Counted from the stretch's first letter, positions 28,325 to 37,713 are shown. The stretch is DNA of 64,000 bases from Cognatishimia activa (GCF_017798205.1 NZ_CP060010.1:1-64000), one strand, 5' to 3'. The notes: generated by a model not told the origin, from the letters alone. A program made the numbers and translations.

Positions 28325-30271
28325 TCATGACTTGCGTTTGGTAAAGCTAATCTTCTCCATCAGCGCGTCCAGTGCGGCACGCTCGTCTTTGTCGATGGCG
28401 GCGCCATTGTCGCCCACCAAGTATTCTGCAGAATCTTCCTGAAGGCTGCGCACCGCTTGATCGCGCTCCTTTGCGGCTTGGCTGAGACGCCAAGTGACGG
28501 CCTCATCCGCGATCTCTGTCAGGTTTTCCTCTGCTTCGGCAATTTCAGCGCTTAGACCAGCCTCGGAGCTCAGCTTTCGCAGTTCCTCGGAAATGGTCAG
28601 ACGCGCGCAGTCCACATCCCCTTTGCGGCGCAACGGAGGTGCAAGACGCACATGTGGATTGCCCATCAGGAAATCAAGGGCTTCGGGGCCCATAGAGTCC
28701 TCAACAACGGTTTTTAGATCGGTGACGCCGCGATGCACCTGCCGCAGCAAGAGATCCCGCAGGAAGCTGTGGTCCTGATCATCACAGGTGAGGTTTTCCA
28801 AACCGGCCTCGAATTCATCCAGAACGGCGGGGGTTGCGATGATGGAAGCAAGAATGACCGCCTCACGCATGTGGCGTTGGCGGGCCTCATCGGCCGAGAC
28901 CAAAAGCGAGGCTTTGGTCGACGCCTGCGCGCCGCTGGGCGCTCCCCATTTGCCGCGGGGTTTGAAGCCGCCTTTGGCTGGGCCACGTTGCGGGCGGAAC
29001 AGCTGCCAACGCAGGTCTTTGATCGTCTCGCCATAATGGGCGCGGATGGACGGGTCTTTGATCAGTTTGATCTTGGCGCGCAGGGCCTTATCCAACGCCG
29101 CTTTGCGTTCGGGGCTGTCAAAGACCTTGCCTTCGATTTCACGCTGCCAGAGCAGGTCTACCATGGGCCGCGCCTGATCCAGAATGGTCTGCATGGCCTT
29201 GGTGCCGCCGGATTTGATCACGTCATCAGGATCTTGGCCCTCGGGCATGATCGCAAAGCGCAGGCTTTGGCCTGCCTCTAGCATCGGCAAGGCCAGGTCG
29301 ATCAGGCGCATGGCTGCGCGTATGCCAGCTTTGTCGCCATCCAAAGCGACAATCGGCTCAGGCGACATGCGCCACAGAAGCTGCAACTGGTTTTCAGTGA
29401 TCGCTGTGCCCAAAGGCGCAACAGAGGACGTGAACCCTGCCTCAGCGAGAGCGATGACGTCCATATAGCCCTCGGCCACCACCAAAGGCTGTCCCTTGCC
29501 AGCGGCGGCACGGGCGTCTTTGTGGTTATAAAGGCTGCGCCCCTTGTCAAAGATCGCGGTTTCTGGGCCGTTCAGGTATTTAGCGCGGGCATTAGGATCA
29601 AGCGCCCTGCCCCCAAGGGAAATACACCGCCCACGCGCATCGCGAATTGGAAAGATGATCCGGCTGCGGAACCGGTCATAGGGCGCACGGCCATCATCCG
29701 GCACAGCAGCAAGCCCCGCATCTATCACCAGTTTGGGGTCAATGCCCTTACCTGTGAGATGTTTAAAGACAGCATTGCCTTCGGGCGCATAGCCGATGCC
29801 GAACCTGTCTTGCATGTCCTGAGACATGCCGCGCCTCTCTAGATAGGCACGCGCCTCGGCAGCCGCGCCTGTTTTGAGAGCCATGCGATAGAATTGCACC
29901 GCCTGCTCCATAACCTCGACAAGCTGGCTGTGGCGGTCGGCCTTTTCCTGTGCGCGCGGATCACGGTCTGGCATCTGCATGCCCGCCTCATCCGCAAGGA
30001 TTTTTACGGCCTCCATGAAACCGACATTCTCGGTTTCCTGAACGAACTTGAACATGTCGCCTTTGGCGTGGCAGCCAAAGCAATAGTAAAAGCCCTTTTG
30101 GTCATCCACATGAAAAGACGCGGTTTTTTCGTGGTGGAAAGGGCAAGGTGCCCACATGTCGCCCTTGCCCGGATTGGACTTGCGGCTCTCCCATTGCACT
30201 TTGCGCCCCACCACCTGAACCAGGCTGGTGCGGCTGCGCAATTCATCCATGAATCCGGGAGGCAGGCTCAT
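28325..30271 (-). CDS. dnaG: DNA primase
   Basis: DnaG makes RNA primers for Okazaki fragments. The zinc-binding domain is CPFHHEKTASFHV with YYCFGCHAKGD (about 43-70). The Toprim core has VVAEGYMDVIALAEAGF and PEPIVALDGDKAG. The C-terminal helicase-binding region is helical and poorly conserved. It has 648 residues. It is the gene before rpoD, 124 bases apart. A small exported-protein gene lies upstream on the same strand. Confidence 0.97.
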   Translation of the reverse strand: MSLPPGFMDELRSRTSLVQVVGRKVQWESRKSNPGKGDMWAPCPFHHEKTASFHVDDQKGFYYCFGCHAKGDMFKFVQETENVGFMEAVKILADEAGMQMPDRDPRAQEKADRHSQLVEVMEQAVQFYRMALKTGAAAEARAYLERRGMSQDMQDRFGIGYAPEGNAVFKHLTGKGIDPKLVIDAGLAAVPDDGRAPYDRFRSRIIFPIRDARGRCISLGGRALDPNARAKYLNGPETAIFDKGRSLYNHKDARAAAGKGQPLVVAEGYMDVIALAEAGFTSSVAPLGTAITENQLQLLWRMSPEPIVALDGDKAGIRAAMRLIDLALPMLEAGQSLRFAIMPEGQDPDDVIKSGGTKAMQTILDQARPMVDLLWQREIEGKVFDSPERKAALDKALRAKIKLIKDPSIRAHYGETIKDLRWQLFRPQRGPAKGGFKPRGKWGAPSGAQASTKASLLVSADEARQRHMREAVILASIIATPAVLDEFEAGLENLTCDDQDHSFLRDLLLRQVHRGVTDLKTVVEDSMGPEALDFLMGNPHVRLAPPLRRKGDVDCARLTISEELRKLSSEAGLSAEIAEAEENLTEIADEAVTWRLSQAAKERDQAVRSLQEDSAEYLVGDNGAAIDKDERAALDALMEKISFTKRKS

Positions 30272-30320
30272 GCGCTACTATAGGAATGGGCAGGCTTGAA
30301 TGTCCAGAAGCCTCAGGCGC

Positions 30321-30664
30321 TTATTCGCTTGCCTCGGCGCCGTCCTGCGGCAAACAGCTGGCTTTAAAGGCCTCACCCGCTGCGCCCGGGACCACAGCCT
30401 CTTCGGGCAGCGAATAGAAATAAGTCACCAAAGTCGGCACGCCTGCGTGATAGCGTTCATCCACGGCATTGCGGCCCCGGGTCAACAGGCGCGTTGTGCG
30501 GCGTTCGGATTTACCATCCTGACGGTATTCCGCGATCAGATCAGAGATCTCGGCCATCGCAAGGCAATCTTCTTCGGAAATCTTGGCGGCACTCTCGCTG
30601 ACCACATCTTCCGCCAACAGAGGGCTTGCGGCCATCATCAGAAAAAGCTTAGGGTCTTGCGCAT
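30321..30664 (-). CDS. Small exported protein with an apparent frameshift in its signal peptide
   Basis: The main open frame (from an ATG at 30638) reads MMAASPLLAEDVVSESAAK and continues to a Cys-containing C-terminus (LITY-like VTYFYSLPEEAVVPG, then SCLPQ). That start has no Shine-Dalgarno and only half a signal peptide. In another frame, an ATG at 30664 has GGAG 6 bases upstream and encodes MRKTLSFF before a stop. One extra T in the five-T run (30642-30646) would join them into MRKTLSFFLMMAASPLLA, a textbook signal peptide. So this is either a sequence error, a real frameshift mutation, or slippage. I do not recognise the family. The mature part has two cysteines. Confidence 0.6.
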
Positions 30665-30724
30665 CTCTCGCTCCTATACAGGTGGTGCTTTGTTTGTGCC
30701 CAGCGCGTGCGCGTTTCGCAAGGG

Positions 30725-30756
30725 GGAATAAAAGAGGGGCGCCCTCAGGACGCCCC
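30725..30756 (-). terminator. Intrinsic terminator of glutamate dehydrogenase
   Basis: On the minus strand GGGGCGTCC and GGGCGCCCC pair around a short loop and run into TCTTTTATT. It starts about 23 bases after the gdh stop. Confidence 0.8.
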
Positions 30757-30778
30757 ATCTCGCAAAGCTGATAAAGGC

Positions 30779-32209
30779 TTAGAGGCCCTTCGCGCGATAG
30801 CTCGATGCAACTTTGTCGATGGACACCAGATAAGCCGCCATTCGCAGATCCTGCACATCATCGCGCCCATGCCAGATGTCGCGCATAGACTGGTAGGCAA
30901 TCCGCATTGTGTCATCCAGACCCGAGCGCACCAACTCCAGCTCGCCCGCGCCTTTCAGGTATTTCTCTTTAAAGGTCGCATCCAAGCTCCAGGAGTCGCC
31001 GACGCTGGCCGACAGGTTTTCGAGCTGGTCGACCACCAATTGGTGCCGGCTTTCTTCCTGACGACGCTGCATACGGCCAAAGCGGATGTGGCTGAGGTTC
31101 TTGACCCACTCAAAGTAGGACACGGTCACACCGCCGGCGTTGGCATACATATCCGGAATGATCACACAGCCCTTTTCGCGCAGGATCTTGTCTGCACCCG
31201 CAGTGACCGGACCGTTCGCAGCCTCGATGATCAGCGGCGCTTTGATGCGATCAGCATTGGAGAGGTTGATGACCCCTTCCATCGCCGCAGGGATCAGGAT
31301 GTCGCACTCTTCTTCCATGACCGCCGCACCGTTTTCGGTGTAGCTCGCATCCGGGAAGCCTTTGACGCCGTCATGCTTGACGATCCACGCGCGGACATCC
31401 TCTACGTTCAGCCCGTCTGGGTTGGTCAAAGCCCCGTCGCGCTCGATAATACCGACGATCTTACAGCCATCCTCTTCGCTGAGGAATTTCGCCGCATGAT
31501 AGCCCACGTTGCCAAGACCCTGCACGATGACGCGCTTGCCATCCAGTGTGCCTGACATGTTGGCTTTCTGAACGTCACGGACATCTCGGAAGAATTCCTG
31601 CAGCGCATATTCGACGCCACGACCGGTGGCCTCAACACGGCCAGCGATACCGCCCGCATTAAGCGGCTTGCCTGTCACACAGGCGCGCGCGTTGATGTCA
31701 GTGGTGTTCATCCGCGCATATTGATCGGCCATCCAGGCCATCTCGCGTTCGCCTGTGCCCATGTCCGGCGCTGGGACGTTTTGGGAAGGGTGGATCAAGT
31801 CGCGTTTGGCAAGCTCATAGGCAAAACGGCGGGTGATCTGCTCGAGTTCATATTCATCCCATTCGCGCGGATCGATGCACAGGCCACCTTTGGAACCACC
31901 AAAGGGCGCCTCAACCAGGGCGCATTTATAGGTCATCAGCGCTGCCAGCGCCTCGACCTCGTCCTGGTTAACAGAGGTGGCATAGCGTATGCCGCCTTTC
32001 ACAGGCTCCATGTGTTCAGAATGCACAGAGCGATAACCGGTGAAGGTCTTGATCTCTCCGCGCAGCCGCACGCCGAAACGCACAGTGTAGGTGGCATTAC
32101 ATACTCGGATTTTTTCCTCTAATCCCGGCGGAAGATCCAACAGTCCAACCGCCCGGTTGAACATCAAATCTACGCTTTCTCTGAAACTTGGTTCGTTTGC
32201 TACGCTCAT
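30779..32209 (-). CDS. Glutamate dehydrogenase (Glu/Leu/Phe/Val dehydrogenase family)
   Basis: The enzyme interconverts glutamate with 2-oxoglutarate and ammonium. The substrate domain has GGIRYATSVNQDEV and the catalytic-lysine stretch PFGGSKGGL (K107). NVPAPDMGTGEREMAWM follows. The Rossmann domain has VQGLGNVGYHAAKFL, and ANGPVTAGADKIL lies further on. It has 476 residues, matching the hexameric GDH class. The cofactor cannot be assigned safely. Upstream lies a 344-base region with an AT-rich dyad. Confidence 0.92.
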   Translation of the reverse strand: MSVANEPSFRESVDLMFNRAVGLLDLPPGLEEKIRVCNATYTVRFGVRLRGEIKTFTGYRSVHSEHMEPVKGGIRYATSVNQDEVEALAALMTYKCALVEAPFGGSKGGLCIDPREWDEYELEQITRRFAYELAKRDLIHPSQNVPAPDMGTGEREMAWMADQYARMNTTDINARACVTGKPLNAGGIAGRVEATGRGVEYALQEFFRDVRDVQKANMSGTLDGKRVIVQGLGNVGYHAAKFLSEEDGCKIVGIIERDGALTNPDGLNVEDVRAWIVKHDGVKGFPDASYTENGAAVMEEECDILIPAAMEGVINLSNADRIKAPLIIEAANGPVTAGADKILREKGCVIIPDMYANAGGVTVSYFEWVKNLSHIRFGRMQRRQEESRHQLVVDQLENLSASVGDSWSLDATFKEKYLKGAGELELVRSGLDDTMRIAYQSMRDIWHGRDDVQDLRMAAYLVSIDKVASSYRAKGL

Positions 32210-32553
32210 AATTAACCCCTAACGGCCTGCAACGACTCTCATGCCTAAATGGCTGTGTTAACTATGCCTGAACCACAGAGAGTTGCGAGCGAATTCGTCC
32301 GATCCGGCCCAAATTTTGCACAAATTTTAGTCAAAATGAAAACTTTCTTAAGGGCGGTAAATTTGCTGCCGCGCAGCATGCTGAATGTTTGCGCTAGCGT
32401 GCCCAACTTCACCCCAGAAGCTTAAAAGCAAAGGCCACAGAATTGGGCGAAGACTGCCTTATTTCAGCCCGATTCCAGCATCAATGAGGTTTGTGAGGGA
32501 GTGTATCTGGCGCGATTGCCGGAACAGCGTACCCGTGAAGCAGTGAGGACACG
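32210..32553. other. Divergent intergenic region between gdh and the Tad-like genes
   Basis: No gene is seen in these 344 bases. An AT-rich imperfect palindrome lies at 32311-32328 (AAATTTTG, CA, CAAATTTT; 7 of 8 positions pair), of the type bound by Lrp-like or other global regulators. A TTAACTAT, one base from the CtrA half-site TTAACCAT, lies at about 32255-32262. No convincing -35/-10 pair was found for either gene. Confidence 0.4.
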
Positions 32554-34284
32554 ATGCGTGTTTTTGGAAAAGATAAGGACGTGAACAGACTTCGGCGCTT
32601 TGCCAAGCAGTTTCAGCGTGACGAAAGCGGAAGCATGATCTTTTTCGGGATCATTGTCTTTCTGGTTATGCTTTTGGTGGGCGGCATTGGCGTCGACTTT
32701 ATGCATGCTGAAATGCGCCGCACGAAGCTGCAGGATACTCTGGACCGCGCGGTGCTTGCGGCGGCCTCATTGGATCAGGATCTTCCCGCCCGGGATGTCA
32801 TCCAGGACTATTTTGCCAAAGCCGACATGAGTGATCACCTGGGTGATGTCACCGTGGACGAAGGGCTTGGATATAAATCTGTGACAGCCACCGCCGATAC
32901 AACGATGGACACGCAGTTCATGAATCTGGCTGGCGTCAGCTCGCTTGCCATGTCCGCCGCCAGCGCCGCTGAAGAGCGTATTGGTGGCGTTGAGATTTCC
33001 TTGGTTCTGGACGTCTCAGGCTCTATGGGCTGGAACTCGCGCCTGACCAACCTCAAAGTCGCGGCCAAAGACTTTATCGACACACTCACAACAACAACAG
33101 AGCCCGGCAAGCTGTCGATCTCTATCGTTCCCTATGCCACACAGGTCTCTGCCCCCAGCAATCTTATGGCAGAGCTGAATGTCACAAGTGAGCACAGCTA
33201 CTCGAACTGCGTCAATTTTAGCGCAGACGACTATGAAGAGACGGGATTGGATTTCACCGAGACCCTGCAGCGCACCATGCATTTCAGCCCATGGAGCGAT
33301 TATGACGGACGTCCCTATGATCCAAAGCGCTTGGTTAGTAGCCCGGTCTGCGAACCCGACACCGATGCAAGCCGCCAAATTCAAGTTCTGCAAAACGATG
33401 CAAATGCGCTGAAAACCTTCGTCGACTCGATGTGGGCCGGAGGGAACACCTCCATTGACGTTGGCATGAAATGGGGCACCGTTCTGTTGGATCCATCGAT
33501 GCAGCCCGCGATCGGCAATCTGATCACAGCAGGTGCCGTCCCCGGTGATTTTGTTGAACGCCCCTATTCCTTTGACGCGGGCCAGACGCTAAAGGTCATC
33601 GTTCTGATGACCGACGGTCAGAACACGTCGCAGTACTACATTGAACCGGACTATCGCGAGGGTGAGTCCAACATCTGGTGGAACGACCAAGAAGAGAAAT
33701 ATTCCGTCTATATCGGCCAAGACACCGGCGATGAGGACAACGACGGCAACACCGAAGAACCGATGTATTATTGGCCCCATCTGGATACCTGGCGTGACCA
33801 CGCTTATGGCGAAGGTACCTATGAGGAAACTCAAGTAACGTGGAAATGCCGGTCTTACCGCCGCAACGGATCCTGCCGCCGCTATCGTAAGATTAAGAAG
33901 GTGGTGACCGTGAATGAACCCGGCTCCGCCGAAGTTCTGAGCTATGCTGACCTCTGGGCCTATACCTCGATTGAACACAACGTCGAGCACCACTATGAGC
34001 CGTGGATGGACTATTGGGACGCGCAAGCGGACTGGTATGATGGCGTCTTTGACGCGGTCGGCAGCACCGAGAAGAACAACCGCACCAAGGACATCTGTGA
34101 CGAAGCCAAGGATGAAGGGATCGTGGTCTTTACCATCGGCTTTGAAGCCCCCTCTTCCGGTCAAGCGGTCCTGAAAGACTGCGCTAGCTCGGACAGCCAC
34201 TACTTTGACGTGCAAGGTCTTGAAATCAGTGATGCATTCTCGGCCATTGCCTCATCCATTCGCCAACTAAGGCTGACCCAATGA
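32554..34284 (+). CDS. TadG-like protein with von Willebrand factor A domain
   Basis: The N-terminus has a TadE/TadG-type segment: RDESGSMIFFGIIVFLVMLLVGGIGVDF, with a membrane helix at about 28-48. A VWA domain follows, with the MIDAS metal site DVSGSM (D153, S155, S157), the MWAGGNTSIDVGMKWG threonine loop, and LMTDGQNTS. An Asp/Glu/Tyr/Trp-rich insert sits between VWA strands. It has 576 residues. Such proteins are found with Flp pilus and secretion loci and face the periplasm. It is the first of three coupled genes: its stop overlaps the next ATG by 4 bases. GAGG lies 6 bases before its ATG. Confidence 0.85.
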   Translation: MRVFGKDKDVNRLRRFAKQFQRDESGSMIFFGIIVFLVMLLVGGIGVDFMHAEMRRTKLQDTLDRAVLAAASLDQDLPARDVIQDYFAKADMSDHLGDVTVDEGLGYKSVTATADTTMDTQFMNLAGVSSLAMSAASAAEERIGGVEISLVLDVSGSMGWNSRLTNLKVAAKDFIDTLTTTTEPGKLSISIVPYATQVSAPSNLMAELNVTSEHSYSNCVNFSADDYEETGLDFTETLQRTMHFSPWSDYDGRPYDPKRLVSSPVCEPDTDASRQIQVLQNDANALKTFVDSMWAGGNTSIDVGMKWGTVLLDPSMQPAIGNLITAGAVPGDFVERPYSFDAGQTLKVIVLMTDGQNTSQYYIEPDYREGESNIWWNDQEEKYSVYIGQDTGDEDNDGNTEEPMYYWPHLDTWRDHAYGEGTYEETQVTWKCRSYRRNGSCRRYRKIKKVVTVNEPGSAEVLSYADLWAYTSIEHNVEHHYEPWMDYWDAQADWYDGVFDAVGSTEKNNRTKDICDEAKDEGIVVFTIGFEAPSSGQAVLKDCASSDSHYFDVQGLEISDAFSAIASSIRQLRLTQ

Positions 34285-34814
34285 TCCGCCGTACGACATC
34301 ATTTCTGCGCCGCTTTAAGCGCGATGAGGACGGCAACGCCGTCGTCGAATTCGCCCTATTGGTGCCGATCTTCATCTTCTTCATGATGGCCGCTGTCGAA
34401 GTCGGTATGATGTCGATCCGCAATACAATGCTGGAACGTGGACTGGATCAGACCGTCCGCTGGATCCGCCTGAATACTGGTGCGGCTCCGACTCACAATG
34501 AGCTCAAACAGATGATATGTGCCCAAGAGGTTGTGCCGGATTGCATGGAAAATCTGCAGTTGGAAATGGTGCGTCGCGACATCCGCAACTGGCAAGCTCT
34601 GCCAACCGAAGTCTCCTGCACGGATCGTGCCCTAGAAGTTCAACCTATGGCGAACCTTAGCTTTGGGATGGACAACGAACTCATGATCCTGCGCGCCTGC
34701 GCCAAATACGAACCGATCTTTCCAAGCACATGGTTCACCAATGAACTCACTCTGGATGAGTCAGGGGACGCCCGCCTGATCGCCATGACCGCCTTTGTGC
34801 AGGAGCCACGCTAA
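34281..34814 (+). CDS. TadE-family pseudopilin-like protein
   Basis: A 177-residue protein with the TadE signature RRFKRDEDGNAVVEFALLVPIFIFFMMAAVEVGMMSIRN: a charged start, Gly-Asn-Ala before the helix, and a glutamate inside it. The helix is at about 25-47, and the rest should be periplasmic, with four cysteines available for disulfides. It overlaps the VWA gene by 4 bases and the next gene by one base. TadE proteins are minor pseudopilins of the Flp/Tad system. No tadABC, rcp or flp gene is nearby. Confidence 0.83.
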   Translation: MIRRTTSFLRRFKRDEDGNAVVEFALLVPIFIFFMMAAVEVGMMSIRNTMLERGLDQTVRWIRLNTGAAPTHNELKQMICAQEVVPDCMENLQLEMVRRDIRNWQALPTEVSCTDRALEVQPMANLSFGMDNELMILRACAKYEPIFPSTWFTNELTLDESGDARLIAMTAFVQEPR

Positions 34815-35368
34815 TGTTTGCGCAAAAGATACTGAGATCACTCAAGAATTTCCGCGATGATACAAGAGGTGTTGTCTCGGTCGAGATGGTTCTGATCCTA
34901 CCGCTGCTGTTCTGGTCTTTCGCGGCCGTCGCGACCTTCTTTGACGCCTATCGCACGCGGTCCTTGGCCGAGAAAGCAGCCTTTACCATCAGTGACATGC
35001 TGTCACGCGAAACAAATGCGGTCACGGCGCAATATATCACCAACACACGGGCCCTGTTTGACGAATTGGCAAACTCTCGGTCCGCAAGCTCTCTGCGCGT
35101 GAGTGTGATCAGCTGGAATTCAGCCCTCAATGCCTATGAGGTCGACTGGTCCGAAGCCCGTGGGGACGAATTGGTCGCCCTGCAAAACTCGGACATGACG
35201 GCGCTTGAGCCTCTGCTTCCTGTGATGTCAGAAAGCGATGATCTGATCCTGGTGGAAACTTTGAACGACTACTCTCCGCGACTGAATGTGGGCATTGGGG
35301 ACGTCTCTATCGACACCTTCGTCTTTACCCGCCCCCGTTATGCGCCGCAGTTGGTGTTCCAGAGCTAG
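34814..35368 (+). CDS. Second TadE-like protein
   Basis: A 184-residue protein of the same layout: FRDDTRGVVSVEMVLILPLLFWSFAAVATFFDAYRTRS, with the conserved Glu at the start of the membrane helix (about 24-46), then a periplasmic domain (SDMLSRETNAVTAQYI onward). The ATG lies in the stop of the previous gene (TAATG). Its stop shares CTAG with the convergent gene. The three genes look like a self-contained unit of one VWA TadG and two TadE-type proteins. Confidence 0.78.
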   Translation: MFAQKILRSLKNFRDDTRGVVSVEMVLILPLLFWSFAAVATFFDAYRTRSLAEKAAFTISDMLSRETNAVTAQYITNTRALFDELANSRSASSLRVSVISWNSALNAYEVDWSEARGDELVALQNSDMTALEPLLPVMSESDDLILVETLNDYSPRLNVGIGDVSIDTFVFTRPRYAPQLVFQS

Positions 35369-35850
35369 TCTTCGAGTTGCCCGCGCTCGACCAAAAGCGC
35401 TTCGATGATCTGCGCCATGGCTTTGGTCTGATGACCGGGTGCAACGCCCCCAACCCCGACACGACGCCCCAGACGCCACCAAAGGCCTGGCGCCCAGCGC
35501 GCGGTTTCGGCCGTTGAGTGGGCGATCAGCATGAAGCCATTGGACGGCTTCAGCGCGAATACTCCGCGTTCCACTTTCTTGATTACATCGAGCGGCATGA
35601 TCTCTTCACCGGTGCTGGAGGTCAGCCCCTCGCGGGTCAGAATGATCCGGTCCCGCGTGGCACGAAATGTGCGGAACGCCATGCCAAGCGACCCAAACCC
35701 TAAAACCACGAGGAATATCTGCCAGCCAAAGCTGGGCGGCGTGTTCATCGCTACATAGACCAGAATAAAGCCCAAGAGGCCCTGCATCGCCACAGCCAAC
35801 CAGCGGCGCGGCACAGAGGCCCCGACTTCGGCCAAGATTTCGTCGTTCAT
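35365..35850 (-). CDS. Two-helix membrane protein of unknown function
   Basis: A 161-residue protein with two membrane helices (about 18-36 and 43-60), then a soluble part with a PH-like flavour (TRDRIILTREGLTSSTGEEIMPLDVIKKVERGVFALKPSNGFMLI). The soluble part has a glycine-rich stretch (LGRRVGVGGVAPGHQTKAM). I do not recognise a named family. The same layout occurs in small proteins of Rhodobacteraceae annotated as hypothetical. It converges on the second TadE gene with a 4-base overlap and lies 25 bases before the end of the aldo/keto reductase gene. Confidence 0.65.
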   Translation of the reverse strand: MNDEILAEVGASVPRRWLAVAMQGLLGFILVYVAMNTPPSFGWQIFLVVLGFGSLGMAFRTFRATRDRIILTREGLTSSTGEEIMPLDVIKKVERGVFALKPSNGFMLIAHSTAETARWAPGLWWRLGRRVGVGGVAPGHQTKAMAQIIEALLVERGQLED

Positions 35851-35874
35851 ATATCCCCCCGCTTCGCGCGCGCT

Positions 35875-36918
35875 TTAATAGGGCATTGGGTGCGCGCGAT
35901 GTGCGGCGTCAATATCCTTCATCACCTCAGGGCTCAAGACCAGATCCTTGCCGGCTATGATATGCGCAAGCTGTTCGACACTAGTAGCTCCGAAAATCGC
36001 CGACATCATAAAGGGCCGCTGCATGCACCAGGCAAGCGACATATGCACCAGATCCAGCCCGTGTTTCTGAGCCACCGCCATATAGGCCTCTACAGCCGCC
36101 GGCGCGCGATCTGACACGCGTCCGCCCAGGTTGCCATTGATGTCCATGCGAGAGCCCTTGGGAATCGCGCCGTTGCGGTACTTGCCCGTCAAATAGCCTG
36201 TCGCCAGCGGCGAAAAGGCCATCAATCCCACGTCCTCATTCACAGAAAGCTCTGCAAGATCAGTGTCATACATGCGACACATCAAGGAGTATTCGTTCTG
36301 AACACTGGCCACACGCGGCAGGCCTTTGTCCTCAGAGATCCGCAGCCATTGCGCCGTGCCCCAGGCGCTTTCGTTCGAGAGCCCAAAGGCGCGGATACGC
36401 CCCTTGTCGACCTCTTTCTGCAAGGCTTCGAGCGCGTCTTCCATATGTGCCAGCGTCTCGGCCTTGTTCTGTCCCGAAGGATCATAAGTCCAGTTCTGAC
36501 GGAACATATAGCTGCCGCGGTTGGGCCAGTGGAATTGATAAAGGTCGATGTGGTCTGTCTTTAGCCGCTTCAGTGAGCCGTCGATGGCTTCGGAGATCGT
36601 TTGCGACGAGATCGGCGCGCCGTCGCGCCAGATCTTAAGACCTGCGCCCGAGTGTTTGGTTGCCAGCACCACCTCATTGCGCCGGCCGGTTTTCTCAAAC
36701 CAATCACCAAGAAATTCCTCAGACCGTCCGGTGTGCTCGGCGGCAATCGGATTGACCGGATACATCTCGGCGGTGTCCCAGAAATCGATCCCCGCCTCCA
36801 GCGCCATATCCATCTGCTGGAAGGCGTCATCCTTGGGCGTCTGCGTGCCAAAGGTCATGGTCCCAAGGCTGAGGGCCGAGACCGTGATATCTGTTTGTCC
36901 AAGTGGATTGCGTTTCAT
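35875..36918 (-). CDS. Aldo/keto reductase, Tas-like
   Basis: An NADPH-dependent oxidoreductase of the AKR superfamily. The catalytic tetrad can be placed at D48, Y53 (FWDTAEMYP), K88 (LATKHSG) and H130 (DLYQFHWPNR). The TIM-barrel motifs LGTMTFG at the start, and near the end GATSVEQLAHI, are present. The MYPVNP stretch with an inserted AAEHTGRSEEFL resembles E. coli Tas. The ATG at 36918 (347 residues) matches the family start MKRNPLGQTD and has AGGG upstream; the frame is open to 37026. The substrate is unknown. Confidence 0.88.
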   Translation of the reverse strand: MKRNPLGQTDITVSALSLGTMTFGTQTPKDDAFQQMDMALEAGIDFWDTAEMYPVNPIAAEHTGRSEEFLGDWFEKTGRRNEVVLATKHSGAGLKIWRDGAPISSQTISEAIDGSLKRLKTDHIDLYQFHWPNRGSYMFRQNWTYDPSGQNKAETLAHMEDALEALQKEVDKGRIRAFGLSNESAWGTAQWLRISEDKGLPRVASVQNEYSLMCRMYDTDLAELSVNEDVGLMAFSPLATGYLTGKYRNGAIPKGSRMDINGNLGGRVSDRAPAAVEAYMAVAQKHGLDLVHMSLAWCMQRPFMMSAIFGATSVEQLAHIIAGKDLVLSPEVMKDIDAAHRAHPMPY

Positions 36919-37062
36919 GTCCCTGCCCCTTTCGGTGTTGCTTGTGACATAGCTATGGTTTTGCGGCCTATGCGCAACCGGTTGGCCGCAAGTTTTCGCG
37001 CAAAGCTTGGGGTCGTGCAAAATCACATTGAGAACAAAACAAGAACATTATAGTTTCTAAGC

Positions 37063-37713
37063 ATGTCGACTCATCCCCTCAAACGCGGCCGCGAACGCCC
37101 TGTGCCGGAATTAACCCTTGCGCCGGATATCGCCCTCAGGCTGGGGCGGCTGCATGAGGCCTGTGGGTCAGCGCGCCGGTCTCTGGCGCTTTGGGTGGCC
37201 AGCCGGATGCAGGGGCCAGTGTTCTGGATATCTCCGCCCTGGACGGTGGAGCAGCTTTATCCGCAGGGGATCAAACATCTGCTGCATCCGGGGCGCGTGA
37301 CGTTTCTGTCACCCACACGGGCGGAGGATGTGCTCTGGACGCTTGAAGAGGTTCTGCGCAGTGGCGAGGTGCCGCTTGCGATTGGGGATCTGCCGGGCAT
37401 TCCCGCGCTGACACCCGTGCGGCGCTTGCATCTGGCCGCCGAACAGGGCGGCGCGGCGGCGGGGCGCATGCCTTTGGGGCTGATCCTGACGCCTGGGGAT
37501 GGAGGTGCTGCGGGCGTCGAAAGCCGCTGGCAAATGGAGCCGCGCCACACGCGGGGTTTGAACAACTGGGATCTGAAACGGCTGCGCGCGCGGACCGCGC
37601 CGGTCAAGGACTGGCCTGTGACCATGGGCGCACGTGGCTTTGCGCTGGCGCAGCACAAGAAAATCGCGACGGACACAACAAAGGTGAAAAACGACCTCGA
37701 GAAGGTCGAATAA
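37063..37713 (+). CDS. ImuA-like protein (RecA/SulA-related), orphan
   Basis: A 216-residue protein with the ImuA layout: VFWISPPWTVEQLYPQGIKHLLHPGRVTFLSP, then EDVLWTLEEVLRSGEVPLAIGD and RRLHLAAEQGGAAAGRMPLGLIL, ending in a basic region (KRLRARTAP). There is no Walker A motif, as in other ImuA proteins. ImuA normally works with ImuB and DnaE2 in SOS mutagenesis, and those genes usually follow it. Here an MFS transporter follows after 44 bases, so either the partners lie elsewhere or this paralogue has another job. Confidence 0.65.
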   Translation: MSTHPLKRGRERPVPELTLAPDIALRLGRLHEACGSARRSLALWVASRMQGPVFWISPPWTVEQLYPQGIKHLLHPGRVTFLSPTRAEDVLWTLEEVLRSGEVPLAIGDLPGIPALTPVRRLHLAAEQGGAAAGRMPLGLILTPGDGGAAGVESRWQMEPRHTRGLNNWDLKRLRARTAPVKDWPVTMGARGFALAQHKKIATDTTKVKNDLEKVE

